DNA from: Mycolicibacterium sp. CBMA 234 | GTDB lineage: Bacteria > Actinomycetota > Actinomycetes > Mycobacteriales > Mycobacteriaceae | Assembly (NCBI RefSeq): GCF_009729415.1 | Contig: NZ_MPKW01000034.1 | Location: forward strand, 22,753 to 86,752 | Direction: 5' to 3' | DNA: 64,000 nt | Shown here: positions 18,121 to 26,504 of the stretch, piece by piece | Layout of the letters: every line of letters starts with the position of its first letter | Position numbering within the stretch: position 1 is the first letter of the stretch | Translations under genes and position numbers: made by a program | The notes under the pieces: generated by a model | The model's input: the letters and a program-made list of their open reading frames with translations, nothing else | What the model was told of the DNA's origin: nothing | Database searches by the model: none

Positions 18121-19449
18121 ATGAGTGATCTGGTCGCCGCTGTCCGTGAGATCCTGCCGTCGGTGCGTGCCGACCTGGAAGAACTGGTCCGCATCCAGTC
18201 GGTGTGGGCCGATCCGGCCCGGCATAGCGAGGTCCACCGCAGTGCCGCGCTGACCGCAAAGCTGTTGTCCGAAGCGGGTTTCGGTGAGGTCCACATCGTC
18301 CAAGAGGGCGGTGCCCCTGCAGTGATCGCTCGGCACCCGGCCCCGGAAGGCGCGCCGACGGTACTGCTGTACGCACACCACGATGTGCAGCCCGAGGGCG
18401 ACGTCGCGCAATGGGACTCAGCGCCATTCGAACCGACGGAACGAGGCGGCCGCCTGTACGGCCGGGGCGGCGCCGACGACAAGGCCGGCATCGCCGTGCA
18501 CCTGGCCGCCATGCGGGCGCACGGCGGAAAGCCGCCGGTCGGTGTCACGGTTTTCGTTGAGGGAGAAGAGGAGTCGGGCTCGCCGTCCCTCGGTGCCCTG
18601 CTGGGCGCACACAAGGATCTGTTGAAGGCCGACGTCATCGTCATCGCTGATTCGGACAACTGGAGCACCGAGATTCCGGCGCTCACGGTGTCCCTGCGCG
18701 GGCTGGCTGACTGCGTGGTCGAGGTGGCGACGCTGGACCACGGCTTACATTCTGGGCTTTGGGGTGGCGTGGTGCCCGACGCTTTGAGTGCACTGGTGCG
18801 GTTGCTGGCGACCCTGCATGACGACGACGGCAACGTTGCGGTCGAGGGCCTCTACGAGGGCACTGCGGCCGACGTCGACCGGGGACCGGACTGGGTGGCC
18901 ACCGAGACCGGCATGCTCGACGGGGTGCAGCAGATTGGTTCTGGCTCTGTGGTGCAACGACTTTGGGCCAAAGCGGCCATCACGGTCATCGGCATCGACA
19001 CCACGTCGATCGGAAAGGCGTCGAACACGCTGATCCCGTGCGCCCGCGCCAAGGTCAGTATGCGGGTGGCTCCCGGTGGGAATGCGCTGGCACATCTCGC
19101 CGCCCTGACCCGTCACCTGGAGCAGCACGCGCCCTGGGGTGCGCGCGTTACCGTCACGCCCGGCGACGTCGGGCAGCCGTACGCCATCGAGGCCAGTGGC
19201 CCGGTGTACGACGCGGCCCGGTCGGCATTCACTCAGGCGTGGGGGACCGAGCCGGTTGACATGGGGATGGGCGGGTCCATCCCGTTCATCGCCGAGTTCG
19301 CTCAGACCTTCCCGGAGGCAACGATTTTGGTGACGGGCGTCGAGGACCCTGGCACGCAGGCACACAGCATCAACGAAAGCCTGCACCTCGGCGTGCTGGA
19401 GAAGGCGGCCATCTCTGAGGCGTTGCTGTTGGGCGCGTTGGCGCGCTAG
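18121..19449 (+). CDS. M20 family metallopeptidase (Rv2522c homologue)
   Basis: 442 residues of the M20 dipeptidase type (CPG2/PepV-like), which cleave dipeptides or N-acyl amino acids with two zinc ions. Metal and catalytic sites: HHD with His87 and Asp88, DD at 119-120 and the EGEEESGSPS motif with Glu149/Glu150. The last metal histidine is in AHSINES near the C terminus. The position after fas-acpS matches Rv2522c. The substrate is unknown. Confidence 0.9.
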   Translation: MSDLVAAVREILPSVRADLEELVRIQSVWADPARHSEVHRSAALTAKLLSEAGFGEVHIVQEGGAPAVIARHPAPEGAPTVLLYAHHDVQPEGDVAQWDSAPFEPTERGGRLYGRGGADDKAGIAVHLAAMRAHGGKPPVGVTVFVEGEEESGSPSLGALLGAHKDLLKADVIVIADSDNWSTEIPALTVSLRGLADCVVEVATLDHGLHSGLWGGVVPDALSALVRLLATLHDDDGNVAVEGLYEGTAADVDRGPDWVATETGMLDGVQQIGSGSVVQRLWAKAAITVIGIDTTSIGKASNTLIPCARAKVSMRVAPGGNALAHLAALTRHLEQHAPWGARVTVTPGDVGQPYAIEASGPVYDAARSAFTQAWGTEPVDMGMGGSIPFIAEFAQTFPEATILVTGVEDPGTQAHSINESLHLGVLEKAAISEALLLGALAR

Positions 19450-19480
19450 GGCGCTATCAGATGTGTGGGGGTCTCCGCGT

Positions 19481-19538
19481 CGAGCGTGGGGGTTTACGTG
19501 GAAAATCCGCCGGATCTCCGCGTAAACCCCCACGCTCG
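19481..19538. terminator. 18-bp perfect inverted repeat between convergent genes
   Basis: CGAGCGTGGGGGTTTACG (19481-19498) is exactly complementary to 19521-19538, with a 22-base loop. It lies between the M20 stop (19449) and the converging amidohydrolase stop (19556), fitting a bidirectional terminator. It shares CGAGCGTGGGGGTT with the element at 4798. Confidence 0.65.
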
Positions 19539-19555
19539 TCATCGAGGGGCCTACC

Positions 19556-20824
19556 TCAGAACGACTCGGGGTCGCGCTGAACCGACTCGGGCACCGCGTG
19601 CTGGTAGAGCCGAGAGGCGTTCTCCCAGGTGATCTTTCGGATCGCATCGGCGGGTAGGTCGCCGATCTCGCCGTGAATGGTCGCCTGGGTGTGCGGCCAC
19701 GTCGAGTCACAGTGCGGATAGTCGGCCTCCAACATGATGTTGTCCAGGCCGATGCGGTCGCGCTGTACAAACGACGACTGGTCTTCCACCGCGCAGAACC
19801 AGAAGTTTCGGGTGAAAACCTCAGCTGGAGTGAGTTTTTCGCCGAGTCGTTCCCAGGTGCCGTACATCGAGTGATAGCTGAGCATGTGGTCCAGCCGGTC
19901 CAGCAGCCCAGCCACCCAGCCGATGCCGCCTTCGGACAGGCAGATCTTGAGCTCCGGAAACCGGCTGGGTAGACCGGAATACAGCCAATCGACCGCGGCT
20001 GAGATGGCGTAGGCGAAGAACAGCACGCCCTGCACGTCTGGCGGCGCGTCCGGGGTGGTGGAGGGAGAGGAGCCCGACGACCCGATGTGCAGGTTCACCA
20101 CCGTGCCGGTCTCGGCGCACGCCGCCATCATTGGATCCCAGTAGCCCGAATGGATGCTCGGCAGCCCCAGCATGGCCGGGTTCTCGCTGAACGTCATGGC
20201 GTGGAAGCCACGTTCGGCGTTCTCGTAGATCATCTCGGCGCCCACGTCGGGGTCCAGGAGCCAGGGCAGCTGGCAGGGGATGATCCGGTCCGGGTACGAG
20301 CCGGCCCAGACGTCGAAATGCCAGTCGTTCCAGGCCCGTACCGACGCCATGGCCAAGTCCCGGTCGGTGGTGACCTGCTGCAGCCGCTGGCCGGCGAACC
20401 CGGGCAGGAACGACGGGAAGTTCAGTGAGGCATACACGCCGTTGAGGTCCATGTCGCGGACTCGCTCGTGGATATCCCAAGCGCCCCGGCGCATTTCGTC
20501 GAAGCGTACGGGCTCGAAGCCGTACTCGGACACCGGTCGGCCCACCACGGCGTTGAATCCGACGTTGGGCAGTTCCTTGCCGTCGTACACCCAGGTCTGG
20601 CCGCCGCTGTCGGTGTCGACCACGCGCGGGGCCCGGTCGGCGAACTTGCTCGGCAGGCGTCCGGTGAAGGTGTCCGGCGGCTCGACGATGTGGTCGTCAA
20701 CAGAGATCACCGTGTATCGACGCGGGGCGCGCGGTGGGTCGGGCAGCAGGGTGACAGTACGGTCGGCGCCAGTCTTGGCGACCGTGAAGTCGAGGTTGGC
20801 GGCTAGGTCATCAATAGATTTCAT
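19556..20824 (-). CDS. Amidohydrolase (amidohydrolase_2 / ACMSD-like decarboxylase family)
   Basis: 422 residues. The N-terminal ISVDDHIVEPPDTF (Asp44, His45) is the typical metal-binding opening of TIM-barrel amidohydrolases in the aminocarboxymuconate-semialdehyde decarboxylase group, and ICLSEGGIGW near residue 305 is a usual strand-7 segment. Such proteins hydrolyse or decarboxylate ring-derived acids. It is the last gene of a minus-strand operon with a GntR regulator, an acyl-CoA ligase and a class II aldolase. The shared substrate is not evident; an aromatic or branched acid is plausible. Confidence 0.8.
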   Translation of the reverse strand: MKSIDDLAANLDFTVAKTGADRTVTLLPDPPRAPRRYTVISVDDHIVEPPDTFTGRLPSKFADRAPRVVDTDSGGQTWVYDGKELPNVGFNAVVGRPVSEYGFEPVRFDEMRRGAWDIHERVRDMDLNGVYASLNFPSFLPGFAGQRLQQVTTDRDLAMASVRAWNDWHFDVWAGSYPDRIIPCQLPWLLDPDVGAEMIYENAERGFHAMTFSENPAMLGLPSIHSGYWDPMMAACAETGTVVNLHIGSSGSSPSTTPDAPPDVQGVLFFAYAISAAVDWLYSGLPSRFPELKICLSEGGIGWVAGLLDRLDHMLSYHSMYGTWERLGEKLTPAEVFTRNFWFCAVEDQSSFVQRDRIGLDNIMLEADYPHCDSTWPHTQATIHGEIGDLPADAIRKITWENASRLYQHAVPESVQRDPESF

Positions 20825-20839
20825 GTGCTACCAACACCT

Positions 20840-21613
20840 TTACTGGAGGACGGACGGATCGGACTTGATGGTCATGCGGGCCGCGCCGGCCCAGTACACG
20901 TCGGCGGCACGCTCGATCAGCGAGGCCTTCATGCCGACCATGTCCGACCACTTCATCTCGGTGGACGTCAGACCAGTCAGCAGCACGTCGTAGGCCAGCT
21001 TGCAGACCCGCTCGATCGAAGCTGCCCGGTACACCGCCTCGGCCAGATTGCGACCAGTCGCGATGACACCGTGGTTGGCCAGGATGGTGAGGTTCGCCGA
21101 GCCGATACGGGCCGCCAATTCGGCTGCGCGCGAGGGACTGTCGACTTCGCCGTCGTATTCGTCGATCAGGCAGAGGTCATCGAGGAACAGTGATCCGGTC
21201 TGGTGCACCAATTCCGGCAGCCGGCCCAAGGCAGCGAGTACGCACACGTAGTACGGGTGGTTGTGGATCACCACGCGGGCATCGGGGCGGGCGCGGTGCA
21301 GCTCGGTGTGGATGTGGATGGCCGGGGTGACGTCCCAGCGGCCCTTGCGCACCCGGGCGTCCTCGTCGACTACGCAGATGTCGGACGCGGAGACTTCCTG
21401 CCACCACAGGCCCCACGGGTTGACGTACATGTCGGTCTGGCCGTCGGGCTGCCACGTGATGTGCCCGGCCAGGTTCTCGGCGAAACCGATGCTCGCGAGG
21501 TGCCGGAAGGCTATGGCCATGGCTTGCTCGTCGGTGAGGTCGACGCCGATCGGTGGTGTCACCGACGGGGCCCATACCTCAAGCCCGCCGCGGCGCGGCT
21601 CAGGTGCGGTCAT
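20840..21613 (-). CDS. Class II aldolase/adducin family protein
   Basis: 257 residues from the ATG at 21613, chosen because GAGAGGG precedes it and it overlaps the upstream ligase gene by only 14 bases; an upstream alternative start would run 85 bases further into that gene. Metal ligands typical of fuculose-phosphate aldolase relatives: His117 and His119 (IHNHP) and His181 (NHGV). Family members cleave sugar phosphates or act on hydroxy acids. The neighbours (acyl-CoA ligase, amidohydrolase) suggest a carboxylate pathway rather than sugar use, but this is inference. Confidence 0.85.
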   Translation of the reverse strand: MTAPEPRRGGLEVWAPSVTPPIGVDLTDEQAMAIAFRHLASIGFAENLAGHITWQPDGQTDMYVNPWGLWWQEVSASDICVVDEDARVRKGRWDVTPAIHIHTELHRARPDARVVIHNHPYYVCVLAALGRLPELVHQTGSLFLDDLCLIDEYDGEVDSPSRAAELAARIGSANLTILANHGVIATGRNLAEAVYRAASIERVCKLAYDVLLTGLTSTEMKWSDMVGMKASLIERAADVYWAGAARMTIKSDPSVLQ

Positions 21614-23204
21614 GTCCCTCTCCCATTCGCGATCGGATATCTTCGCGCAGTTGGCCTTTGGCGACCTTGCCGCCCGAGGAACGGGGGAGTTCGTCAAGCA
21701 CGATCAGACGCTCGGGGAGCAGCTCCTTTGAGGTGTCCTGGTTCAGCAGGTGGGTGCACAGTTCGTCGAGGTCCAGTGTGGTGGCGCCGACCAATGCTGT
21801 AGCCAGTTCCACGTAGACACAGACCTTTTCGCCGAACACCGGATCCGGCATGGCCACTGCGGCCGCTAGCGCAACGCCGGCGTGCGTGGTGACGGCATCC
21901 TCGACCTGGGCGGCGCTGATGTTCTTGCCGCCGCGCACGATGAAGTCGGAGGTGCGGCCGGTCACCCGCAGGTAGCCGTCGGCGTCGATCTCGCAGATGT
22001 CGCCCATCCGCATCCAACCGTCGCGGGTGAACAATTTGTCGTGGTCGGTGCCTCCCAGGTAGCCGATACTGGTCGCCGGGCCGCGACAGGCGGGCTGACC
22101 TCGGCCGGTCTCGGTGACGTCGGTGTCGCCGTCGAACAGGCGGACGGCCATGTCCGCGACGACCCGGCCGCCGGTGCGCAGCCGGTGCTCGAGTGAATCG
22201 CGCAGGGTAGTGGCGCTGAGCAGGCCTGTCTCGTTGGAGCCATAGAACTGCAGAATCGTTGCGCCGGTCAGCTTTTCGAACTCGTAGGCAGGGCGGTAGG
22301 GCAGAGCCTCACCGCCGGTGAAGACCACTCGCAGTGAGCTCAGGTCGTATTCGCGGGCGACCGGGTCGGCCATCATCATGGTCAATTGAGTACTGACACA
22401 ACACAACACGGTGACCTTGTGCCGTTCGATGGCTGCGCAGGCCGCCGCGACCGTGAACCGGTCGAGCAGAACGCTGGTGGCGCCCAAGGAGATCGGGGTG
22501 ATGTGGGTGGTCCACAAACCGAAGCCGAACGGGGTCGGGATGACCGGCAGGAACACCTCGTCGGAGGTCAGCAGTCCGTTGGCGACCGCATGCTGATGGA
22601 AGTAAAGCCAACGGTTCTGGGTGTGTACCACGCATTTCGGCAGCCCAGTCGTCCCCGACGTCGAATTGATCAAGAAGACGTCGTCGGGACCCAGTCGGGC
22701 GTCGGGGGTTTGCGGCTCGACGCCGACGGACAGTTCGTCCAGCGTCAGTAGTAGGCAGCCGATCGCGGTGGCGACCGATTCGGCCTGCGCCTGCCGTGGG
22801 GGATCGGTGACGACCATGCGCGGCTCTGCGCCTTGCAGAATCGCCGTCACTTCGCGGGCGCCGGCGCGCGCACCGACGCCCACGACCACCGCGCCGCACC
22901 GCTCGATCGCGACGAACAGCACGTGGATGGCCGTGGTGTCGCCATGCCAGACCGCGATCCGATCACCGGGACGGACGCCGGCGCCGGCCAGTTGGCCCGC
23001 CAAAGCGCTTGCCGCGGCGTCGAATTCACGCCACGTCAGGGACCGGTCCGGGTGATCCACATAGGCGGCACGATCGGGTGTACGTGTGGCGTTGGCCTGC
23101 ACCGCGTCCGACACCGTGGTGTCGGACCACCAGCCATTGGCGTAGAAGCGCGCGACGTCGTCGGCGGTGAAAGCGGGCGAACTCGTGACCGCTGTGGTGT
23201 CCAT
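21600..23204 (-). CDS. AMP-forming acyl-CoA synthetase
   Basis: 534 residues from the ATG at 23204, which has GGAGG eight bases upstream; TTG and ATG codons further upstream in frame are weaker. The ATP/AMP motif STSGTTGLPK lies at 181-190, a YGSNETG segment follows, and the C-terminal hinge and lysine region (GGKNISAAQVED, SSGGKVAKGQ) is complete. It should activate a carboxylic acid to its CoA thioester in the cytosol. It is the first enzyme gene after the GntR regulator in this operon, so it likely carries out the entry step. Acid identity is not determined. Confidence 0.88.
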   Translation of the reverse strand: MDTTAVTSSPAFTADDVARFYANGWWSDTTVSDAVQANATRTPDRAAYVDHPDRSLTWREFDAAASALAGQLAGAGVRPGDRIAVWHGDTTAIHVLFVAIERCGAVVVGVGARAGAREVTAILQGAEPRMVVTDPPRQAQAESVATAIGCLLLTLDELSVGVEPQTPDARLGPDDVFLINSTSGTTGLPKCVVHTQNRWLYFHQHAVANGLLTSDEVFLPVIPTPFGFGLWTTHITPISLGATSVLLDRFTVAAACAAIERHKVTVLCCVSTQLTMMMADPVAREYDLSSLRVVFTGGEALPYRPAYEFEKLTGATILQFYGSNETGLLSATTLRDSLEHRLRTGGRVVADMAVRLFDGDTDVTETGRGQPACRGPATSIGYLGGTDHDKLFTRDGWMRMGDICEIDADGYLRVTGRTSDFIVRGGKNISAAQVEDAVTTHAGVALAAAVAMPDPVFGEKVCVYVELATALVGATTLDLDELCTHLLNQDTSKELLPERLIVLDELPRSSGGKVAKGQLREDIRSRMGEGHDRT

Positions 23205-23235
23205 GGTGGTCGCCTCCGCGGGCCTCATTGTCAAA

Positions 23236-23243
23236 TCATATGA
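23236..23243. promoter_or_regulatory. AT-rich palindrome before the ligase gene
   Basis: TCATATGA inside an AT-rich 65-base gap between the GntR stop (23270) and the ligase start. It could be part of a GntR operator or a promoter. The evidence is only the palindrome and the base composition. Confidence 0.25.
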
Positions 23244-23269
23244 AAATAAGACTGCACCCTGTCAATGGT

Positions 23270-24040
23270 TCACGAAGAACGGGTGCGGGTGCGCACCGTC
23301 GAGGGATCAACCACCCCGGCCGAACCCGGGTAGTGCTGCGCGTCGAGCAGATGCCTTGCCGCCAGCTCCCGTGCACGTTCGGCATCTCCGGCCTCAATGG
23401 CGTCGATCAGCGCGCGGTGTTCCTCAAGGGCGGCCCGGCGCTCATCGACGGGAATGCTGGCGTGATCGGTGAACTGCCGCGACCAACTCAATTCGTGCGA
23501 CGACCAGAGGGTCTCCAGGGCGCCGGCGAGGATGATCATGGTTTCGTTGCCGCAGTGCTGGACCAACGCCTCGTGAAAGCGCCTGCTGGCCGTGGTGACC
23601 TGCACCAGATCCTCGACGGATTCGACGGCCTCGGCGTGGATCTGTCGAAGTACCGGTACCACGGCGCGCTTGCGGTCACTGCGCTGCGCACACAGCGCCG
23701 CGCAAGCCGGCTCCACCTGTTGTAGGGCGGTGCCGACGTCGCTCAGGCTCACGTCGTGCGCGCCGAGCACCAAACCCATGGTGTACGCCACGTTGGTTGC
23801 GCTGGGGCGGTGCACCACCGAGCCGCCGAGCTTGCCGCGGCGCACGCTGAGCAGCCCTTCGGTCTCCAGGATGCGAATGGCCTCCCGCAGTGACGGCTTG
23901 CTGATCGGAAACTCGACCAGCAGTTCGTCCTCGGTGGGCAGCACGCCGCCGTCGGCGAGGTCGCCGCTGAGGATGCGCTGACGCAATTCGTCGGCCACCT
24001 GTTCAGCGAGGCGGCGAAAACGGACGTCAGGCACGGCCAC
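23270..24040 (-). CDS. GntR/FadR-family transcriptional regulator
   Basis: 256 residues. An N-terminal winged helix (LAEQVADELRQRILSGDL ... LPTEDELLVEF-ISKPSLREAIRILETEGLL) is followed by an all-helical FCD effector domain with metal-site residues typical of the FadR group. It begins with GTG at 24040. It is first in the minus-strand operon and most likely senses the acid or CoA ester handled by the downstream ligase, aldolase and amidohydrolase. Confidence 0.9.
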   Translation of the reverse strand: MAVPDVRFRRLAEQVADELRQRILSGDLADGGVLPTEDELLVEFPISKPSLREAIRILETEGLLSVRRGKLGGSVVHRPSATNVAYTMGLVLGAHDVSLSDVGTALQQVEPACAALCAQRSDRKRAVVPVLRQIHAEAVESVEDLVQVTTASRRFHEALVQHCGNETMIILAGALETLWSSHELSWSRQFTDHASIPVDERRAALEEHRALIDAIEAGDAERARELAARHLLDAQHYPGSAGVVDPSTVRTRTRSS

Positions 24041-24144
24041 GGGTCGAGTGTGCCAGAGAGGGGCGGCAGGGTGACCGAAGTCGGCACCCGACCAATCCGG
24101 TGTGCCCGGGGATGCGAAATGTCGTACCCCCGGGCCCGGGAGTT

Positions 24145-24384
24145 CTACTCGTCGTCGTCTTCCTCGTCGTCTTCGTCCTCGTCGAACTCCAGATCGAGCG
24201 GGTCTTCACTGTGGGGGTCCACGGCGTACTGCTGCCAGTAGGACGGGCTGAAGTAGATGGTGTCTGAATTGTCGGCGTCGTCGCCGATCTGGACCCAAAG
24301 AATCTGGTCCTTCTCGCCATAGCTCAGCGCCTGGGGGTAGTGAATGCTGCTGTCGAGGGTGCGAATGTGAATGTTGTACGTCAC
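24145..24384 (-). CDS. Small protein with extreme acidic tail
   Basis: 79 residues, GTG start. Residues 1-60 form an ordinary-looking mixed segment (IHYPQALSYGEKDQILWVQIGDD, then IYFSPSYWQQYAV). Residues 62-79 are almost all Asp and Glu. No family is recognised. The ordinary segment and the codon pattern argue that it is real; the Ser-rich ORF on the other strand is its shadow. It stands alone between the GntR gene and bcp. A DNA-mimic, metal-binding or chaperone role would be speculation. Confidence 0.6.
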   Translation of the reverse strand: MTYNIHIRTLDSSIHYPQALSYGEKDQILWVQIGDDADNSDTIYFSPSYWQQYAVDPHSEDPLDLEFDEDEDDEEDDDE

Positions 24385-24490
24385 GCCAAAAGTCTTGCAC
24401 CTGAACGCATCTGCGGCTGTTCGCGAATTGCGCCCACTGCGACGATTATCCGAATCGCCACGAAGGTGTCATACGCAGTTGGGCGGGACG

Positions 24491-24964
24491 TTACACGGAG
24501 AGGTCGCGGCGCAGCTTTGCCACGTGGCCGGTCGCCTTGACGTTGTACTGCGCGACCTCGACGTTGCCCTTTTCGTCGACCAGGAACGTCGAGCGGATAA
24601 CGCCCTGCACGGTCTTGCCGTACATGGTCTTCTCGCCGAACGCGCCGTAAGCGGTGAGCACCTTGCGTTCGGGGTCGGACAGCAGCGGGAAGGTCAGGCC
24701 TTCGGCGTCGCGGAACTTGGCCAGCTTCTCCGGCTTGTCGGGGGAGATGCCGATGACGTCGAGCCCGGCGTCGTTGAGTTCGGCGAGGCTGTCGCGGAAA
24801 TCGCACGCCTGCTTGGTGCAACCCGGCGTCGACGCCGCGGGGTAGAAGTAGACGATGACCTTGCGGCCCTTGTAATCCGACAGCTTCACGGTGTTGCCGT
24901 CGGCGTCGGGCAGGCTGATGGTGGGGGCTTTAGCGCCCACTTCGAGTCGCGGGGTCGGTGCCAC
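24491..24964 (-). CDS. bcp: Thiol peroxidase / bacterioferritin comigratory protein (peroxiredoxin Q)
   Basis: 157 residues, the normal size. It reduces hydrogen and organic peroxides in the cytosol. The peroxidatic cysteine Cys49 lies in STPGCTKQACDF, and Cys54 five residues on is the resolving cysteine of atypical two-cysteine PrxQ enzymes. The position between the fas block and the DUF3618 gene matches Rv2521 of M. tuberculosis. GTG start with AGAAGGGA upstream. Confidence 0.95.
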   Translation of the reverse strand: MAPTPRLEVGAKAPTISLPDADGNTVKLSDYKGRKVIVYFYPAASTPGCTKQACDFRDSLAELNDAGLDVIGISPDKPEKLAKFRDAEGLTFPLLSDPERKVLTAYGAFGEKTMYGKTVQGVIRSTFLVDEKGNVEVAQYNVKATGHVAKLRRDLSV

Positions 24965-25055
24965 CGGGGTGTCCCTTCTGTCGGCCAGGCGTTGCTGTTA
25001 CGGCAAGCTGCTCTAGGGTAGAGCGCCAAGGCGCAACGCAACCTGGAGGGCTGAA

Positions 25056-25280
25056 GTGGCTGACCGGAATCCTGACGAGATCAAGCAGGAAATCGATCGT
25101 GCACGCGATCAGTTGGCGTTGACGGTTGACGCCCTCGCTGAGCGGGCAAATCCCCAGCGACTGGCTGACGACGCCAAGGCCAAGGTCATCGCGATCGTGT
25201 CCAAGCCGGCCGTCATCGCGTCGTTCGCCGGACTCGGCGTTGTCGTGCTGGTGGTGGTTATCCGCAAAATCCGCGGGTAA
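25056..25280 (+). CDS. DUF3618 membrane protein (Rv2520c homologue)
   Basis: 74 residues. The N-terminal RNPDEIKQEIDRARDQLALTVDALAERANPQRLADDAK is the DUF3618 signature, followed by one membrane segment (about residues 48-69) and a short basic tail (RKIRG). GTG start preceded by GGAGGG. It is divergent from bcp, as in M. tuberculosis. The function is unknown. Confidence 0.9.
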   Translation: MADRNPDEIKQEIDRARDQLALTVDALAERANPQRLADDAKAKVIAIVSKPAVIASFAGLGVVVLVVVIRKIRG

Positions 25281-25289
25281 CCGAGCTTT

Positions 25290-25454
25290 TTAGTTTCCGC
25301 GACGCGGCGTCAGCCAGCCTGGCAGCCAGCTGCGCGGAGGATTTGCGACCCGGCCCAGCCGGGTGCAGTTGTAGACGACGACCAGGGTGTCGTCGGCTGC
25401 TGTCGCATCGTCGGCGCTGGGTGCTGCGTAGGTGGCAACCGCAATGGGTGTCAT
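25290..25454 (-). CDS. Predicted 54-residue small protein
   Basis: ATG at 25454 with a strong ribosome site (AAGGGAG, about nine bases upstream) and stop TAA at 25290. Translation begins MTPIAVATYAAPSADD and ends SWLPGWLTPRRGN. Residues 24-32 (LVVVYNCTR) are the only hydrophobic run. It converges with the DUF3618 gene, with only ten bases between stops. No family is recognised. The good ribosome site, the mycobacterial codon use and the lack of a competing frame support it; there is no homology evidence. Confidence 0.5.
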   Translation of the reverse strand: MTPIAVATYAAPSADDATAADDTLVVVYNCTRLGRVANPPRSWLPGWLTPRRGN

Positions 25455-25849
25455 CAGCTAACTCCCTTCAGGTGTCGTCACCTACATTTCTACACCATGA
25501 AGTGCGATTTCAGCTAACTCTATTTTGGCGTCGTGAGTCACAAAATTGCAGGTCTATCTGATTTTTGACGAATCGCGGATGCTGACCGCTATTGACGACG
25601 ATGTCTGTATACAAAGTGCTGTCAGTTGTGTAGTGGCAACTGCGACGCGCGCATCGGCGCGGATGCTGTCCCAGTTTGGAGCTGTTGCGACCGGCCGCGT
25701 TGTCGGGTGTGATGTTGGCTACAACTCGGTTTGGATTGGTGCCAGTAGCGCTGGCTGACCCGGGATTGATACCCCGGCTGCCGCGTCGGAAACCGCTCTG
25801 ACCATACGATTTCACCCTGCGGCCATCGGACTGTTAGTGTCTCTCTCGC
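25455..25849. other. Gap without a credible gene, relatively AT-rich
   Basis: Nearly 400 bases between the 54-aa ORF and tRNA-Lys. The short ORFs on both strands here have atypical codon use and no ribosome site, and are not accepted. The segment around 25500-25620 is clearly less GC-rich than its neighbours. The end of the gap should hold the tRNA promoter, and a GTTAGTGT near 25833 could be its -10 region. Confidence 0.4.
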
Positions 25850-25922
<73 letters not shown>

Positions 25923-25928
25923 CAGATA

Positions 25929-25960
25929 CGAAAGCCCCCTCCTTCGGGAGGGGGCTTTCG
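25929..25960 (+). terminator. Intrinsic terminator of tRNA-Lys
   Basis: A 14-bp perfect stem CGAAAGCCCCCTCC / GGAGGGGGCTTTCG around a TTCG tetraloop (25943-25946), followed by TCGTTT. It starts six bases after the tRNA 3' end. Confidence 0.9.
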
Positions 25961-26233
25961 TCGTTTCGCGCATCGCCTAGCTGTTGCACGCGGCGGAGAG
26001 CTTCACGAGCTTGCCTTGTAGCAGGGGTCGATCCCGCGGTTGACGAATCAGGCTCAAGACGCCGTCGTGGGCTATCGGGGGAAGCCTGACGAACGGCGAG
26101 ACGGTCCAGACCGTGGGGACCTACGCCGCCGGGATTGGCGCTAAGGCCCCTGTTGCTGTCGTGCAGCCGCGGGTGGTCCGCGGTGACCGACCCGGGTTCG
26201 GTGAAGTGTGTTGGGCGACGTGAGGTTCAGATC
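25961..26233. other. Gap between tRNA-Lys terminator and vapBC
   Basis: No accepted gene. A plus-strand frame is open from 26044 to 26223 (it includes the residues GGSLTNGETVQTVGTYAAGIGAKAP) but has no good start or ribosome site. It could be a remnant of a lost gene. Nothing else was recognised. Confidence 0.3.
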
Positions 26234-26270
26234 AAGCTAGGTTGACCAACCAGGTTGGTCAACCTAGCTT
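26234..26270. promoter_or_regulatory. 37-bp perfect palindrome, candidate VapB/VapBC operator
   Basis: AAGCTAGGTTGACCAACC (26234-26251), a central A, and its exact complement at 26253-26270, ending six bases before the vapB ATG. Type II antitoxins bind palindromes over their own promoter, and VapB-VapC complexes repress cooperatively. The antitoxin gene has no clear Shine-Dalgarno site, so the promoter may overlap the palindrome and give a leaderless message. Confidence 0.8.
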
Positions 26271-26276
26271 GGTGGT

Positions 26277-26504
26277 ATGGCACAGACGGTGAAAGTGCAG
26301 GAGGCGAAGACTCGGCTGTCCGCGCTCTTGGCGGAAGTCGAAGCCGGCGCCGAAATTGTGATTGCCCGTGGTGATGTCCCCGTCGCGCGGCTGGTCCCGA
26401 TTGCAAAGCCTGGGCCCCGCGCGATGGGGTTCGTCGCATATCGCGTCCCAGAGACCTTCTTCGACCCGCTGCCAGACGAGGAGCTCACGGCGTGGGAGAG
26501 CTGA
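26277..26504 (+). CDS. vapB: Type II antitoxin, Phd/YefM-VapB family
   Basis: 75 residues. The N-terminal VKVQEAKTRLSALLAEVEAGAEIVIARGDVPVARLVPI is the Phd/YefM DNA-binding domain. The C-terminal part (RVPETFFDPLPDEELTAWES) is the likely toxin-neutralising tail. Its 3' end overlaps vapC by 13 bases, as usual for toxin-antitoxin pairs, and a 37-bp palindrome lies just upstream. The specific VapBC number cannot be assigned. Confidence 0.9.
   Translation: MAQTVKVQEAKTRLSALLAEVEAGAEIVIARGDVPVARLVPIAKPGPRAMGFVAYRVPETFFDPLPDEELTAWES

Noticed and set aside
24050..24241. 63-codon serine-run ORF on the plus strand
   Set aside because: It is the complement of the Asp/Glu codons of the acidic-tail protein and has no independent support.
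25510..25815. ORFs on both strands before tRNA-Lys
   Set aside because: They overlap each other, lack ribosome sites and have amino acid use unlike neighbouring proteins.
26044..26223. Open frame with protein-like residues upstream of vapBC
   Set aside because: No credible start; at most a relic. Noted only as gap content.
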